Shown here piece by piece: positions 22,861-34,816 of a stretch of 64,000 nucleotides of DNA. The notes beneath the pieces were generated by a model. That model saw only the letters and a list, made by a program, of their open reading frames with translations. It was not told where the DNA came from and did no database searches. The position numbers were made by a program, and so were the translations under genes. This stretch comes from Gerris lacustris. Lineage: Eukaryota > Arthropoda > Insecta > Hemiptera > Gerridae. Numbering within the stretch: position 1 is the first letter of the stretch; the number at the start of each line of letters is the position of its first letter. Location of the stretch: contig OX578280.1 in assembly GCA_951217055.1 (NCBI GenBank), positions 58,986,633-59,050,632 of the forward strand, given 5' to 3'.

Positions 22861-23937
22861 AACGGTCTTTTAACTAAATACATAGAATCCATAGTTGTGA
22901 ACTGAAGTTGTCAGCGGTTTAATTTTAGTTTTAAGTTTTTATTTCTAGTAGATGAGGCTTTTTTAAATACACTTTTATAAGAGTTAGCTAATTTCTGCTT
23001 TCTTGTAAGCTACCACTACCATAGCTCTCTAGTGAAAGAGAGAAAATGGTCATTATTTTATTTTGAAAATAACTTAATATTAATTTTTTTTTTTAATATT
23101 AATTACTTTTTATATTAATTTGTTGGGTTTGCTTTTACGTTTACTAATCCTGATATTGTCCCTATCATTTATTTATTTGTATTTTATACACTATCCTTGT
23201 AACATTGGGTTCCGTTTTTAATAAAAAAAACAAGTTCCCCCTAATATTTAAACATTTATAAATACATTAAATGATTATAAAATATAAACATTTAATATAT
23301 GTTTAACTTTATATATTTGTATAGATATATTCTTATGTATGTTTGTTTATTTAATTTGAATATACAATTTTTAACTAAAAATAGTCATGCTATTTCATGA
23401 CCTAGTAATAAACACAATGAAGGTTATTTTTAGTTGGATGTGAAAATGTTTTTTAAGGCACTGAAAATCACATTCTATCCACGTTAGTCGACTTTTTTTC
23501 GCTGAAAATTCTTTAATTTTCCCGGAATTGAGTAGAGGAATTATTTACGCTAGAGAGTCTGCCGCCCCTGATAGTGAGTGACATGTTATCATATAAACTT
23601 GTTTAATTTTTTTTTTATAATCTTTTCTATTACGTTTTGTAGAAGGCAGATCGTTATGGGGTTTTAATTGTATCTTCTAATCTTATCTTTTGTATAAAAT
23701 AGTGGAGGTGTAATTAATGTAGATCTTAAAATAATCTAACAGGCCGTGTTATCTATTCTGTTTAAACTGCGTTTTATGTAAACTAAAATGAAATCTATTT
23801 AAAAGAATTAACAGTATTCTCAAAATCCGTGTACATTTTAAACATAAATCTGCATTTAGTTTTAACCTTTAAAAATTGTCGGTGTTTAAAAATTAATATA
23901 ACAAACTTCACCTGTATTGGTTGTAATAACATATTAT
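22861..23937. other. AT-rich non-coding DNA
   Basis: No gene or defined repeat was recognised. Confidence 0.5.
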
Positions 23938-24315
23938 TAATTGTTTAAAATTAAAATAAACTTTTAATTGTTTCAAATTAAAATAAACTTTTAATTGTTT
24001 AAAATTAAAATAAACTTTTAATTGTTTAAAATTAAAATAAACTTTTAATTGTTTAAAATTAAAATAAACTTTTAATTGTTTAAAATTAAAATAAACTTTT
24101 AATTGTTTAAAATTAAAATAAACTTTTAATTGTTTAAAATTAAAATAAACTTTTAATTGTTTAAAATTAAAATAAACTTTTAATTGTTTAAAATTAAAAT
24201 AAACTTTTAATTGTTTAAAATTAAAATAAACTTTTAATTGTTTAAAATTAAAATAATCTTTTAATTGTTTAAAATTAAAATAAACTTTTAATTGTTTAAA
24301 ATTAAAATAAACTTT
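23938..24315. repeat. 27-bp minisatellite, 14 copies
   Basis: The unit taattgtttaaaattaaaataaacttt is almost perfectly homogeneous, with one a/t change near 24256. The minus strand gives a 172-codon ORF repeating KVYFNFKQL because the period is nine codons and lacks stops; I do not regard it as a gene. Confidence 0.95.
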
Positions 24316-24344
24316 TTGAAATCTTGCAAGAAAATATACCAAAA

Positions 24345-24880
24345 TTAAGAAGAAAATTGGTCTGAGACATCTCAGACAAACTTTCTTATATACGAGTTCA
24401 TAATTACTTAGCCCAGTTTTTACCATTTATTAGTTTTCGTTAGTGCATTTGATTATTATTAAAAATTTCATAAAAATGTATCATAAAAATAACTTCTCCT
24501 AGGCGGGGAATCGAACCAAGCCTCTCTCTCTGTTCGCGTTTAATGCTATTTTCTCAGGAACTAGATTTTTCCCAGGGAAACGGTTTAGATTCGTATTTAA
24601 ATGGAGTAGGTACATTTTAGAATTATTCAATCCAAATCGTCGGGACCGTTTTCGAGAAATATTTTTTTTTTCAGTTTTTGGGGGTAGCGCCCCCAAATTT
24701 GGAGCTAAATATATTTCTCGATTTCGCCTTGGGGTAGGATTTATCTGAACATGTATTCCAAATTTCGTCAAAATCGGCCTTGGAGTTTAGACTCTAGCCG
24801 TCTGTAACAGACGTCAGACATTTTTTAAAAACCACTTTTTTGGACTCAAGGGACCTCAAAACGTGTAAATCCATCAAAAT
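24345..24880 (-). repeat. R2 repeat, near-full copy (reverse)
   Basis: It is co-linear in reverse with 50753-51370: 'gtctgagacatctcagacaaac', 'cttagcccag', the B box (ggaatcgaacc at 24507-24517), 'ctcaggaactagatttttccc', 'ttgggggtagcgccccc', 'ggacctcaaaacgtgtaaat'. It lacks the terminal hairpin. The 90-codon minus ORF is repeat-derived. Confidence 0.8.
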
Positions 24881-26137
24881 GAGATAAGAAGAAAGTTAAT
24901 GAGTAAAGAAAGGTGAGAGGTGAGGGAATAAAAATAACATATAGTAATGCTTTGATAATAATCAACACAAAATAGCTAACTTGAAATAGACATTTTTATG
25001 TGAATGTCAAAATAATGATAATTTAAAAATATGTTCACGTTTCATCAAAATTTGAAATAATCAGATCTAAATCGAACATTTACCAAACAATGTTCCTCCA
25101 ATTATATGATTAAGATTAAGTTTAATCATTAAAAATAATCCTCTCTGTTTCACTCTAGTATTTGGTAGTAATGATTTGTAAATTTGTATTTATCAATTAT
25201 TGTAAAAAGGTCTATTTGTTTGTGAATGAAACCGTAGTATTATTAATTATTGGTAGTATAGTAGTAAATGAGCGGATATGGGCGTAGAAATTATACTGAC
25301 AGCACAACCTAGTAGCGGTTGGTTAAACTAGTAATTGAGAGTACAAGGATGGTGTCTCTATCTAGCGGAGGTAGAAACAAGCTTACTTTATTCAAAGTTT
25401 CTTGTCTACATTAGCGCTACCTAGTAGAGATTTTGTTACCTAAAGAGAATTATTTATCTTCACAATTCTCACAACAATAAGAGTGATTAAATTAATTCAA
25501 ACCAATTCTTATTTTACACGAACAATAAACAGTTTATTTTATTTATTTATTTTTTATCATTCACTTAGGATGTACAATATAGAACGACCCCAGCTCACAC
25601 ATTTAAAATTATCTGTACATACTAATGTATCTATCTTAATACTATACCCTGAAACCTTGTAATTCAGGACTTCACACGATCGCAGTTTCGTGTGCTTATT
25701 CTGAGTTGAAAATTTGCAACCTGTTTTAGATATCAGAATAGTTTCAATTTTACCAATAGCTTTTGGGAAATGTTCTTCATTCATCGTTCGTGGCTCAAGT
25801 TAATAGTTTTTTGTCCTCATCAGAACACAATGAACCAGGGCAGCATTCATTGATAATTAGTATGTTACTTAGTATTTATCCTCCTAATTTTTTATTCTTA
25901 ATAAGTCAATTTGAAGAATTCAATAGCGGAAACCTACCCATCCTTGGCATATCTTCCAATTGTGTGCCATAATGAGCAGTATAACAATGCAAGACTTTTT
26001 GTGTCTGCAAGTTTATTGTTTTATTTTTTTGTGTACTCTGCTTTTGGTTTATTTAACACTTCCTAATAGTTTCTTGTTTTAAAGCTGTGACAGACTGAAA
26101 ATATATATAAACGCCTTGAATAGGTATGGTAGTTGAA
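24881..26137. other. Non-coding DNA with two unassigned ORFs
   Basis: ORFs at 25557-25784 (-, 75 codons) and 25763-25972 (+, 69 codons) abut head to head; neither has recognisable domains or splice context. Otherwise AT-rich. Confidence 0.35.
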
Positions 26138-26163
26138 CCAACAACGCATTCGTGCGTTGTTGG
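26138..26163. repeat. Perfect 11-bp hairpin with TTCG loop
   Basis: CCAACAACGCA-TTCG-TGCGTTGTTGG is a perfect stem with a tetraloop of the stable UUCG class. No T-run follows, so it is not terminator-like; it may be the core of a degraded MITE or a structured RNA. Confidence 0.7.
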
Positions 26164-26763
26164 CTGTAGTATCCAATCATAATAAACCATCTTCATGTTT
26201 TACAAGTTATACTTACATCATCTGTATGATAGTGATTCAGAGTTAGTACAATTAAATGTTGGCTTGCTACATTTCTGAAATGCCAAACCTGGACATTGAT
26301 ACCTGGTCAAAACCTTCTCTCAACTTCCATTATTTTCACACTATAATATATTTTAAATTATAACATAAGCCATTTGTGGTGCTGTGACTGATTCTTATAA
26401 CTTATAATACTTACTTACTTGATAATATTCTGACCGGCTAGTGTTGAGGATGACGAAAAATATTTCCAAGGTTTCATATAATAGTAATCAATAAAAATAT
26501 AAACTATTAGGTATCCCTAATATTATACTCACATGTAGTGCAACTTTAGTGCGCACTTTAACTGAATATCAATTAAGAATATTAGCAGTAGAATTAAATA
26601 ATAAAAGTTGTATTTGATATGCAAGTTATGTCTTTTAGTTGTATTTTACTATAATTTTGATTATATTTCTATATTAGTTGTCGAGGAATTTATTTATTTA
26701 GATGAACAAAGAAAAATTAATTAAAGAGAAGAGAAGCATTGGGATATGTTTTTATACCTACCT

Positions 26764-28861
26764 AGGGTGCATTTGGAAATACTAACCAGGTCGACCGAGA
26801 AGTAAGCGGTGTGTCCGGAAACACCAATCTAAACAACTGACCACATTCGTAAACCTCGTTTACGAGGTCGTTTTAGCGGTCAACTGGCTCAGTCGCGACC
26901 GCTTTGACCGAAATCGAAGTACGGTTAGTCTGGTTAGTAACCATAATGTTACCTTTTTTGGCAAAATGTCATTGTTCTTTTGTAAACGTTTGATAACATT
27001 ATATAAACATTGAATACATTGTCGTCTTTTTTTTTTTGCTAATCTTTAAAATTCTTTTTTATATTTAGTTTTTGTGATACATGGACCATTGTCGGCTCTC
27101 TTTTACTTTTTTATTCACCTTTTTTATTTTAAAATTGATGAATTTGGTGGGTAATTTTGTAACTAATAATAACAATATATCAAAACTGAAAGATGAAAAG
27201 TGTGATATTCCTTTGTACCACAGTTCATTATAGACTAATTATAATTATACCTACCTTTACCTTTGTCCCAACAGTTATTGACTTCGTTACCAATCCTAGT
27301 TTTCAATATTTTATGGATACCGACAGTGGCGGATTAAAGGGGGGGGGGGCGGGGGTGGCGACCGCCCCCCCTTTGATTATACTTTTTTCCAACGACTACC
27401 AAATTTTATATCAGAAATGCATAAAAGCGCTGTTTTGAGAGGTAATATTTTCAAAATTTTCCGAGGGAGGACCCCCGGCCCCGCAATATATCATATATCC
27501 CCCCCCCCCAATAATAAACTTCTGACGACGCCAGGCGTCCCGGAGTTGTCCCGTTTTTGGACTTTAAATCCCGAACTTGTCTCCCGAAAACATTTTTTGG
27601 GTCGAAAAGTACGAGTATTTGCTTTGATTCGATGGTCTTCAAATAGATATAATAACTTATCTAAATTAATTTACATAATTTAACTATTTTTTTCTAAATA
27701 TAAAATTTGGTCCGTTGTCATGGGCTTAACGGCTTGTAGATGTATAAAACGAAAATATTAAAAATTCCCCTTTAGCTTCCGAGCTTACCAAAGGTAACAA
27801 ACTGTGATACATTTTCGTTCTCAAGAACGAAATTTTTTTTAGGTATTTTAGACAAAGGGAATGATTAGGTGCACAACTTTTATTGTGTTACAATAACTAT
27901 ACTTTTAAGTTTGTATTATATTTTTTTTTTTTAAATGTACTTGTGTTCATGTTCATACTTGTTTTCTAACAAACTACACCATATAATCGAGCCAAAAATT
28001 ACCCTTTTGTGACTAAGTATTAAAATCAAATTTTACCTCAGAAATGCATTTAAGCGCTGTTTTGAGAGGTCATATTTTCAAATTTTTCCGGGGGAGGACC
28101 CCCGGACCCCCCCCTATATGCACCCTACAATAATTAACTGCTAACGACACCTATGACTTACGGTTAAGATAATTTACTCCAGTCGGGGGGGAGGAATCCT
28201 GAGAACTCCCCCCCCCCTTTCCTAAGGGCTTTCCATACTCCCGAAACCCCTTGGAGGGTCAGATCGCCACCCCCTAGATGACACCCTTAATCCGCCACTG
28301 GATACCGATATAGTTGTTATTTTAGACAGTCTAAAATAGAACCCCTGCCTGAGTTGAAGGAGACTGTTAGGTCGAGGATCGCTTGGTGGCATAATTTTGC
28401 TTGATTTATACATGAGAGATTATATACATTTTTTTAAACTGTTCGTTTGCAAATTTTATACATTTAAGAGATTATAAATGTATCATTTGTACTCAGAAGA
28501 GTTGATATTATCGATGTAAACAGTGAAGTACAAGGTTTCAGGAGGAAGATGCTGCTGAAAGTCGTGTAATCTGAGTTTTTCAGTAGAAGGAAAAAGGAAA
28601 GGGATTATAGCTATATATATACAGATTTAACTTAAAGGGGTGCTGCTGCAATAGTTTATTCGCTTGAGGAATCGTCAGAGCTTCACTTCTATCTCACACC
28701 AAACAAAAACTAATTTATATTTGTAACCTCTTTTTGTTTATAACCTTTTCGGTCCACCGTTGCCTTCAACCATCCCGTTCGGAAACAAAAATTATTTCAA
28801 GCCGCCATGACACTAACCACAACGAGAGGTTGACCGGTTAGTGTTTCCGAATGCACCCCTA
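26764..28861. mobile_element. TIR element, ~1.1 kb before a nested hAT
   Basis: The left end agggtgcatttggaaatact and the right end (reverse) aggggtgcattcggaaacac match over ~30 bp, continuing as 'aaccaggtcgacc'/'aaccggtcaacc'. The interior carries a hAT insertion and a partial R1 middle block ('gtgatattcctttgtaccac') at 27200-27225. There is no transposase ORF, and the TSD is unclear. Confidence 0.55.
27324..28300. mobile_element. Non-autonomous hAT element with 8-bp TSD
   Basis: The termini CAGTGGCGGATTAA and TTAATCCGCCACTG are perfect 14-bp TIRs, flanked by the 8-bp duplication GATACCGA at 27316-27323 and 28301-28308. An 8-bp TSD with a CAGTGGCG-type TIR is diagnostic for hAT. The interior holds two direct copies of a 'gcgctgttttgagaggt..gaggacccccgg' block (27427 and 28053) and a small R3-like piece at 27774. 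No transposase; short ORFs are spurious. Confidence 0.88.
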
Positions 28862-30040
28862 CTCAACTACAGTGATTGAGATCACCCCATTTTTATTATG
28901 GTAAACCTACACTGTTTTATGTTTGTTTCTTAACAATTTACCTCTTCTCATTCAGTATTATACTTTTTACCAGATTTAGGTTATTTGACGTGGTGAACTG
29001 CCAGTTCCCTAAACTGCTTGTAAAATCTCACAGTTATAACTCATTAGCTTGAGGGCTATTTCAGACGACAGAGGTAATAAACATGTATTATTATGTGGAG
29101 CAACTTTGAAATAAGCTGTATAGTTACTCGATGTCATGCTTTTATTAAATTATTATGTTTAAGCCGAAACGTTGCCGTCAGTAGACATGAAGTAGTTTAG
29201 TCTTCTTCCTTCTACCCTTTAGGATCCACTTACTATACATAATAGTTACTCAGGGTACAGGTAGCATCGCTACTTGTTTTATTACTTTTTAAATTCTGAA
29301 GATACAAATTAGATAAAGAGAAAGAGATTATTAGTGTCCACATTAGTTTTAGATATATGTTTCCTTAACCGAATATGAAAAAAAATCTACTTTTCTAATC
29401 AAATGATTTAATACTTCATTTGTAAAGTTTGTTACACATTATACCAATATATTCTTTAGGCTAACTAATATTTACCCCTGAAATAGAGGGGGAAAACTGT
29501 ACCCGCAATACATTGAAGAGTTGAGGGTCAGTATATTAGTATCAAGGAGTATTCCTTGAATACTCAACCCTCTTCTCTTGGCTAACATTATAACAATGAA
29601 GTTGTGACAGTGATTATGGCAATTTTATTTTTTTTATAACGCACTTGACAGACATTTTTATGAAATACATTAAAAACATGGCCTGAAAATGCCAATTTGT
29701 GGGTGTAATATAGCCAGTTTTTAAATATGTACATTTAAGAATTTATTATCTCTTAATACCAAAACAAAGTAGGCAATCACAGCTATAGATAAACATACAA
29801 TGATTTATATTTTATATTCAACGAACTCTTTTGTTTTAGGGGGGGGGGGGGGAATCAGCATTAATTTTTCTTTTATAATTGTTTCCTTTATTATATCACT
29901 ATTTAATAGTAGCTATATTTGATTAAGTATCTTTTATTTATTTAATATGTGAAACATATAATATAATAAATTACTCAAAGTCAGTTTTTAAAATTAGGAG
30001 AATATTTATTTACGCTCTGAGGGACTAAAGTAAGTCATTG
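28862..30040. other. AT-rich non-coding DNA
   Basis: It includes a G12 run at 29840-29852. No gene. Confidence 0.5.
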
Positions 30041-30136
30041 TATCCTGAGCGATGAAGTTGGTTCCTGAGGCGAAGCCAAGGGAACCATAATGTTACTCCC
30101 ACGACTCCGCCTCTGGAGTTATATTATCGCTCGGGT
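30041..30136. mobile_element. Small GC-richer inverted-repeat element
   Basis: 'tatcctgagcgatgaagttg..cctgaggcg' at the left is an imperfect complement of 'cgcctctggagttatattatcgctcgggta' at the right. The ~96-bp size and compositional contrast fit a MITE. Confidence 0.45.
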
Positions 30137-30458
30137 ATGTACAAGATTTTATCTACAGAAGGGAGAAAAATATAATTGAATAAGATTTTAATTATATTTA
30201 TTTTTATTTTTTTTAAACGTCAGATATAATATTAACAATTGACTAGAAAAGTTTAATAGTGTTAAAATTAATTTATTGAGTATTTATTTAAAATTCAATA
30301 CTAAAATTTGATGGGAGAATCAACTGGTAGCTGAGTCGTGTACTGAATTTTTTTGCGAATTGATTTTCCATTATTCCCTGTTCAACCTCACTGCGTGCAA
30401 TGAGTAATTTTCCACCCTGCATGGGGGTATCCACCTCAAAGGAAGAGGGGAGGGGATA

Positions 30459-30641
30459 CTATGCAATATATATATTTTTTTTAAACAATAGTTTGCGAGG
30501 ATTAGAAGAACATTTTTTAACAACAGCTTCCATTAATTGCTCGTCGTAGTTCCATCGTCGGTGAATGATTAACAATTCTTCAATGTCTTCTAAGTTATAA
30601 AAAGCTGCAATAGATGTAGTTTTTTCATTCCATTCCTCCAA
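30459..30641 (-). CDS. Unidentified small ORF, possible relic exon
   Basis: A minus-strand frame of ~60 codons (open from about 30656) reads as a charged, protein-like sequence containing EDIEELLIIHRRWNYDEQL and MEAVVKKC. There is no ATG at its 5' edge (the first codon is TTG), no clear acceptor and no neighbouring exon. The NYDEQLMEAV part faintly resembles helix-turn-helix segments of pogo-type transposases; that is a guess. Confidence 0.2.
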   Translation of the reverse strand: MEEWNEKTTSIAAFYNLEDIEELLIIHRRWNYDEQLMEAVVKKCSSNPRKLLFKKNIYIA

Positions 30642-30662
30642 TAAACACCTCTCATATTACTC

Positions 30663-31237
30663 GGATGGAATGCTTCCATTAACTTTGGTAAGCTCAGAAC
30701 TGCAACCAAAACCTACTTATTTATAATTCATAGAGGACATGATGAAAACACCTGGTCTCATTTATAACAATTTTTAATTTGATAAATGAATTTACGATTT
30801 AATTTCGATTTACGCTATTCACAAAGGCACTCACTCAAGACTGCCAAGTTGTGTTCTGGCGCACAGTGTAATGTGTAAAACTTATTTAAGTAATAACGTA
30901 TTTTTATTGATATAATCCTAAATTCTCTTTCGTTTTAAAGTACACATATTCAAACTTAACCCAGTTAACGAAGGACAAATTGCAGAACTAAGTTGGAAAG
31001 TTTTGGTAAATAGCATAGAGTTGTTCATTGATGTTTGAAAATGAACATAATTACAAGTCATAAAAGTTTTTAGGAAAGCTATGACTCTAATCTTATAAAA
31101 TAAGTCCTAGTTTTATGTTTTTCACAAATATCTAGAAATAGTTTAGGTTTATCTAAAATGTAATTTTATGCACAATAAAAGATTATTCAATTGGTTACAA
31201 GAAAGGACCAATATGATTTTCTTGATAGCTTGGAGGC
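30663..31237. other. AT-rich non-coding DNA
   Basis: No feature was recognised. Confidence 0.5.
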
Positions 31238-31848
31238 TTAAAAAAAAAAAAATAAATAAATAATAATAATAATAATAATAATAGCTCCCTCGACACTTCT
31301 TTCGAAGCAGGAGCCTCCCTATTAAGGGGTTAAAGAGTCAGTTATGTTGTAAACATATGAAAAATTCCTAATTTAAGAACGTAGCAGTAGCCTTTCTCCA
31401 TCCTTGCCTCTCCATAGCCGTCCTATGCCATAGCTTCCCCATTCTCTTGACAAACTCAGCTGTCCACCTTCTAGCTGGCCTTCCTTTACTTCTCTTATAT
31501 CCATATGGCGTCCATTCTGTAGTTGCCCTTGCCCATCTTTCAGGATTCATTATATTGATAGACATGGCCAGCCCATTTCCACTTTAAATTATGGCTCTGT
31601 ATCATCAGGCTCTTCGTTCCACTACTAGTAATGATTTTTCTATTTCTTAATTTTTCTCTTCTGCTGATTCCGTGCATTGACCTTATCATCTGACACTGCG
31701 CTGACACTAATCTCCGGTCCATGATTTGAGTCAGTGACCATGTCTGACACCCATAAAGAATAGTGGGGAAAACGCAACTTTGTAAAGCCTTATTTTTTAT
31801 ATGAGCTGAGATCTTTCCCTTAAAAATTTTCTTTAAAACCCAAAACTT
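31238..31848 (-). mobile_element. 5'-truncated LINE copy with (TTA)n tail
   Basis: On the minus strand the element runs from within the reverse-transcriptase C-terminal region (31848) through a short 3' UTR to a (TTA)n/(TTTA)n tail at 31238-31282. Such 5' truncation is normal for target-primed reverse transcription. The tail type equals that of the LINE at 40.2-42.6 kb, suggesting the same or a sister family. Confidence 0.8.
31368..31845 (-). pseudogene. LINE reverse transcriptase C-terminal fragment, frameshifted
   Basis: The first reading frame (31845 to ~31560) has the thumb/C-terminal signature IFKGKISAHIKNKAL, then ILYGCQTWSLTQIMDRRL, RSMHGISRREKLRNRKI and LKWKWAGHV. A frameshift near 31550-31566 moves the continuation NPERWARATTEW, SKGRPARRW and TAMERQGWR to another frame, ending at 31368. 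This order (YGC.TW; GIS.RD; KWAGH; GRP..RW; DR..WR) is typical of APE-type LINEs often annotated craniofacial-development-protein-2-like. Catalytic RT motifs are missing through truncation. Confidence 0.88.
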
Positions 31849-32054
31849 TCAATGTAAAGGACAAATTGAAATTATTTTCCATATAAAGTTTATTGAACGT
31901 TTTTGTAAATTATTTGCAGCAACTTTCATTTTACTTTAATTACAACCAGCTTATGTAAAACCTAAAATATTAAACAAAAAAAGGTTTTAAACTAAATTTT
32001 CCACGAATTTTAGTGGCGTAATTTTCTTAGGTAAATCTTCCGTATCCGTCTTAA
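31849..32054. other. AT-rich non-coding DNA
   Basis: This is the short flank between the LINE fragment and the R2 fragments; nothing was recognised. Confidence 0.5.
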
Positions 32055-32175
32055 GTTTTTACTTTCTCGTATATATTTTGCAGGTCCTCCTGAGTCTAAA
32101 AAAGTGGTTTTTAAAAATGTCTGTCTGTTGTCTGTGCAGACGGTTGGAGCCTATTTTGATGAAATTTGCAATTTA
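32055..32175 (+). repeat. R2 repeat fragment
   Basis: It carries 'ttttactttctcgtat', 'gagtctaaaaaagtggttttt', 'tgtctgtgcagacg' and 'gatgaaatttg', equivalent to the first part of R2 with an internal deletion. Confidence 0.65.
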
Positions 32176-32341
32176 TGATGTTTAGACTAATAATACCCCA
32201 ACACAAGAAATTATTTATGCTAAAAATCGTTGATCAAAATAAATTTCTGTAATTAGATGTTATTGGATTTAAATTCAATCTTACTACATAATATGAGAAA
32301 GTTTTGTTCCAGTTTGTCGAACCATTTTTTTTTTTTTCTAA

Positions 32342-32555
32342 TTTCTCTTATTTGTAGTATATGTAAAGAGAAAGTCTTGTGACGCCCCGAAAATTCAATT
32401 TTGAGATTTTGATGGATTTAAATATTTTGAAGTCCTCTGAGTCCAAATAGTGGTTCTAAAACAAGTCTGTCTGTCGTCTGTAGTCTGTGCAGACCTAAGA
32501 TACTGAACCAATTTTGATTAAATTGGGCTCTCAGGTTCAGAAAATCATACTACTA
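32342..32555 (+). repeat. R2 repeat fragment
   Basis: The R2 5' portion 'aaagagaaagtcttgtgacg', 'ttgagattttgatggattta', 'gtctgtctgtcgtctg' and 'caattttgattaaattgggc' is present, then lost. A second R2 start 180 bp after the previous fragment indicates independent insertions or a rearranged copy. Confidence 0.7.
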
Positions 32556-32639
32556 CAACTACTGCGAAAAAAGGCAGAGTTGGATAATTTGGATTTTTTT
32601 TGTTTAATTTTACATTTTTATCTAAATGTTTCATTACAA

Positions 32640-33210
32640 TTTACATTCTTGGAAGAGGGGCAGCTGCCCCCTCCCCCCCCCCCTGGATACGCCTATGCCT
32701 CCCTGTCTGTAAACTAGGGAGGAAAGTTTATTTTTTCTCTCTTCTGGAGATAAATTGTATTACCTATTATACGTAGACTTCTTCTTGATTGGTGCTGCAC
32801 TCTGGTGGTATTTTTAGAAAGCTACTATGATTAGTTCCTACAACCTCCGCTAGATGCCAGGAGAATCGGTTTCAAATAGAACCTTACCACCCTATTCATA
32901 TGCCAATGTTATGTTTAAAAACGACTATTTTTTTTATTAAAAATTGTTAACAATTATTATAAATTTGTTATTAATATTAATTGCAGTATTAAATTTATTA
33001 ATAATATTATTTTCCCCCGTTTATTAACGTTAGGATCGGCAAGAGCCGGTTAGCCTACGAAGACGAAGTGGCCAACAACTTATTTTATCTATTTAATTTA
33101 TCACTGGTTGGGGAACTAACGCAAGTAATATTGCTGGAACAATGATGATTAGGAATGACTAATTTGGTTTATGTAAAATATATATATTTACCTATTTGAT
33201 AAATAGACAT
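32640..33210. other. Non-coding DNA with a hAT-end-like patch
   Basis: 'ggggcagctgccccctcccccccccc' at 32657-32684 followed by 'tggatacgcctatgcc' looks like one end of a C-run hAT-type element; the other end was not found. The rest is AT-rich. Confidence 0.35.
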
Positions 33211-34543
33211 TAGGGGAGAGTGGGGCATGTTGTCACAAATTTAACAATATTTTTTTTTTTTTTTTTTTTCTATTCGGTACATTTTCAATTTCTAAGTACT
33301 ATTGTTTATTTTAAACTTTCAGCTACATGTGGCACAAGTTTCATTTAACTAGCATTAGTAGAAGTATTTTTATTTTATTTTTTTAAAGTTAAAGTTTTTT
33401 GTGACAACATGCCCCATCAAGGGGCAGGTTGTCGCTTGCTATGGGGTAAGTTGTCACAAGATATAAATTAATTATCACCACTTTGATTTAACAAAATTTA
33501 AATACCTTAAGCTACAAGATTTGGCTAGTTAATATAATAATAATTATTATTTATGGGGCTATCAGTCTTGTACAGGCAAAATATTTTTCTTATAGGAATC
33601 ATTTATGTTAATTTTACTGCAGTACCAATGCTAGGTTCTGTAATTTATTAAAAATGCTTCCGCTGCGTAACGAGTGGAGCAGCCTCTAAATTTTAGAACC
33701 CTAACCGCCTTCATGAGCATTGCCTTGGAGCATACCGTCCTCTTGTGGTTTTTGCCTTATAATTCCTCACCATTTTGCCTAGAACAGAACCGCTTTGCTA
33801 AAATCGTTATTTCGTGCCTGTACCTAGCACCTAGCTAAGAGTAAGGTAAGGGAATCAATCAGCTACCTCGGTAAGGGAATTAACACTGCGTTCTTAAGTA
33901 TAAGGGTGGAGAGGGTCTGTTAAAAAATAACTTTATTTATTGTATTAAAAATAAAAGGGGAAAAGTGTATCATTTGTTTGATTTTATATCAATAGTTAGC
34001 ATATTTGTTTAACTTATTTTAACTGGCCATCCTTTTTTTTCTTAATCCGCTTTCTTTATTAATTCCTCTTCACTTTCCATTTCTATTTAAATATAGAAGA
34101 ATACTCTTATGTAAATATAGCATTGGGGCAAGTAGTCACAAAAGGTATTGGATGTGACTACTTGCCCCTTTTACTTTGTGACAACTAGCCCCAACGCGCC
34201 ATTTTTAATTATAGTGAAATATTTTTTTCCTGCCGCAATAATATTGATTTAACGGTTTAGAAAAACAATGCCAAAACTACTACGTAATAATAAATCATCG
34301 AATATAGCACCCTAGATAAAAAATACAAAACAGAAAACATAATTTAAAAACATAGAAAAAGCAGGGAGTTACTTGCCTAAAAAGTTTATGTTCCATAGAT
34401 GACAGACGGTTTGCTACAGTGACACAATTTTTCGTAAAGTTTGTCTACATAATAAAGGTTATCTTCAGTAGCCGCGCAAGCTTTCCCTTATCACTCTAAC
34501 CCCTTAAAATTGACCCTGTGACTTCTTGCCCCACTCTCCCCTA
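33211..34543. mobile_element. 1.33-kb TIR element with internal TIR-like palindromes
   Basis: The ends TAGGGGAGAGTGGGGCA.. and ..TTGCCCCACTCTCCCCTA are inverted for ~17 bp, extending imperfectly into 'tgttgtcaca'/'tgtgacttct'. Two further inverted copies of this TIR core occur inside: a hairpin at 33404-33437 (acaacatgcccc/ggggcaggttgt) and a 15-bp perfect stem GGGGCAAGTAGTCAC at 34125-34139 with 34154-34168. There is no ORF of transposase size. The superfamily is unassigned. Confidence 0.8.
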
Positions 34544-34674
34544 CAACTGAAGAACTAAAGAGTGAAGTTCACTAAAGTGGACAAAACTGGTCTTTAATTG
34601 AAATTTTTATTTGGTTAACCATTAACCACCAATAATAAGTTAAGTAAAAAACTATAAAGAAAAAAGGGAGTCGA

Positions 34675-34816
34675 ATGTACTTTTGGACTAAGGAATATCA
34701 CACTTATTTTTTTATAAGGGGAGTAACAGTTTAAAGAAGAACATCCCCTACACCATCTTTAGATTGTTACTCCCCTCTGTTTTTTTATAAGGGGAGTAAC
34801 AATCTAAAGAAGTGCC
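34675..34816 (-). mobile_element. R1 MITE, copy C (truncated, reverse)
   Basis: It begins in the middle block ('tacttttggactaaggaatatcacact'), then has three of the four TIR-core units and ends at the terminus 'ggggagtaacaatctaaagaagtgcc'. The other half is missing. Confidence 0.78.

Noticed and set aside
23908..24426. 172-codon minus ORF with KVYFNFKQL repeats
   Set aside because: Produced by a 27-bp AT-rich minisatellite; no non-repeat coding part or signals.
25557..25972. Head-to-head ORFs as a divergent gene pair
   Set aside because: No motifs, no promoter or splice evidence, and composition like the surroundings.
33211..34543. Transposase gene inside the 1.33-kb element
   Set aside because: No frame longer than about 60 codons; the element is non-autonomous.
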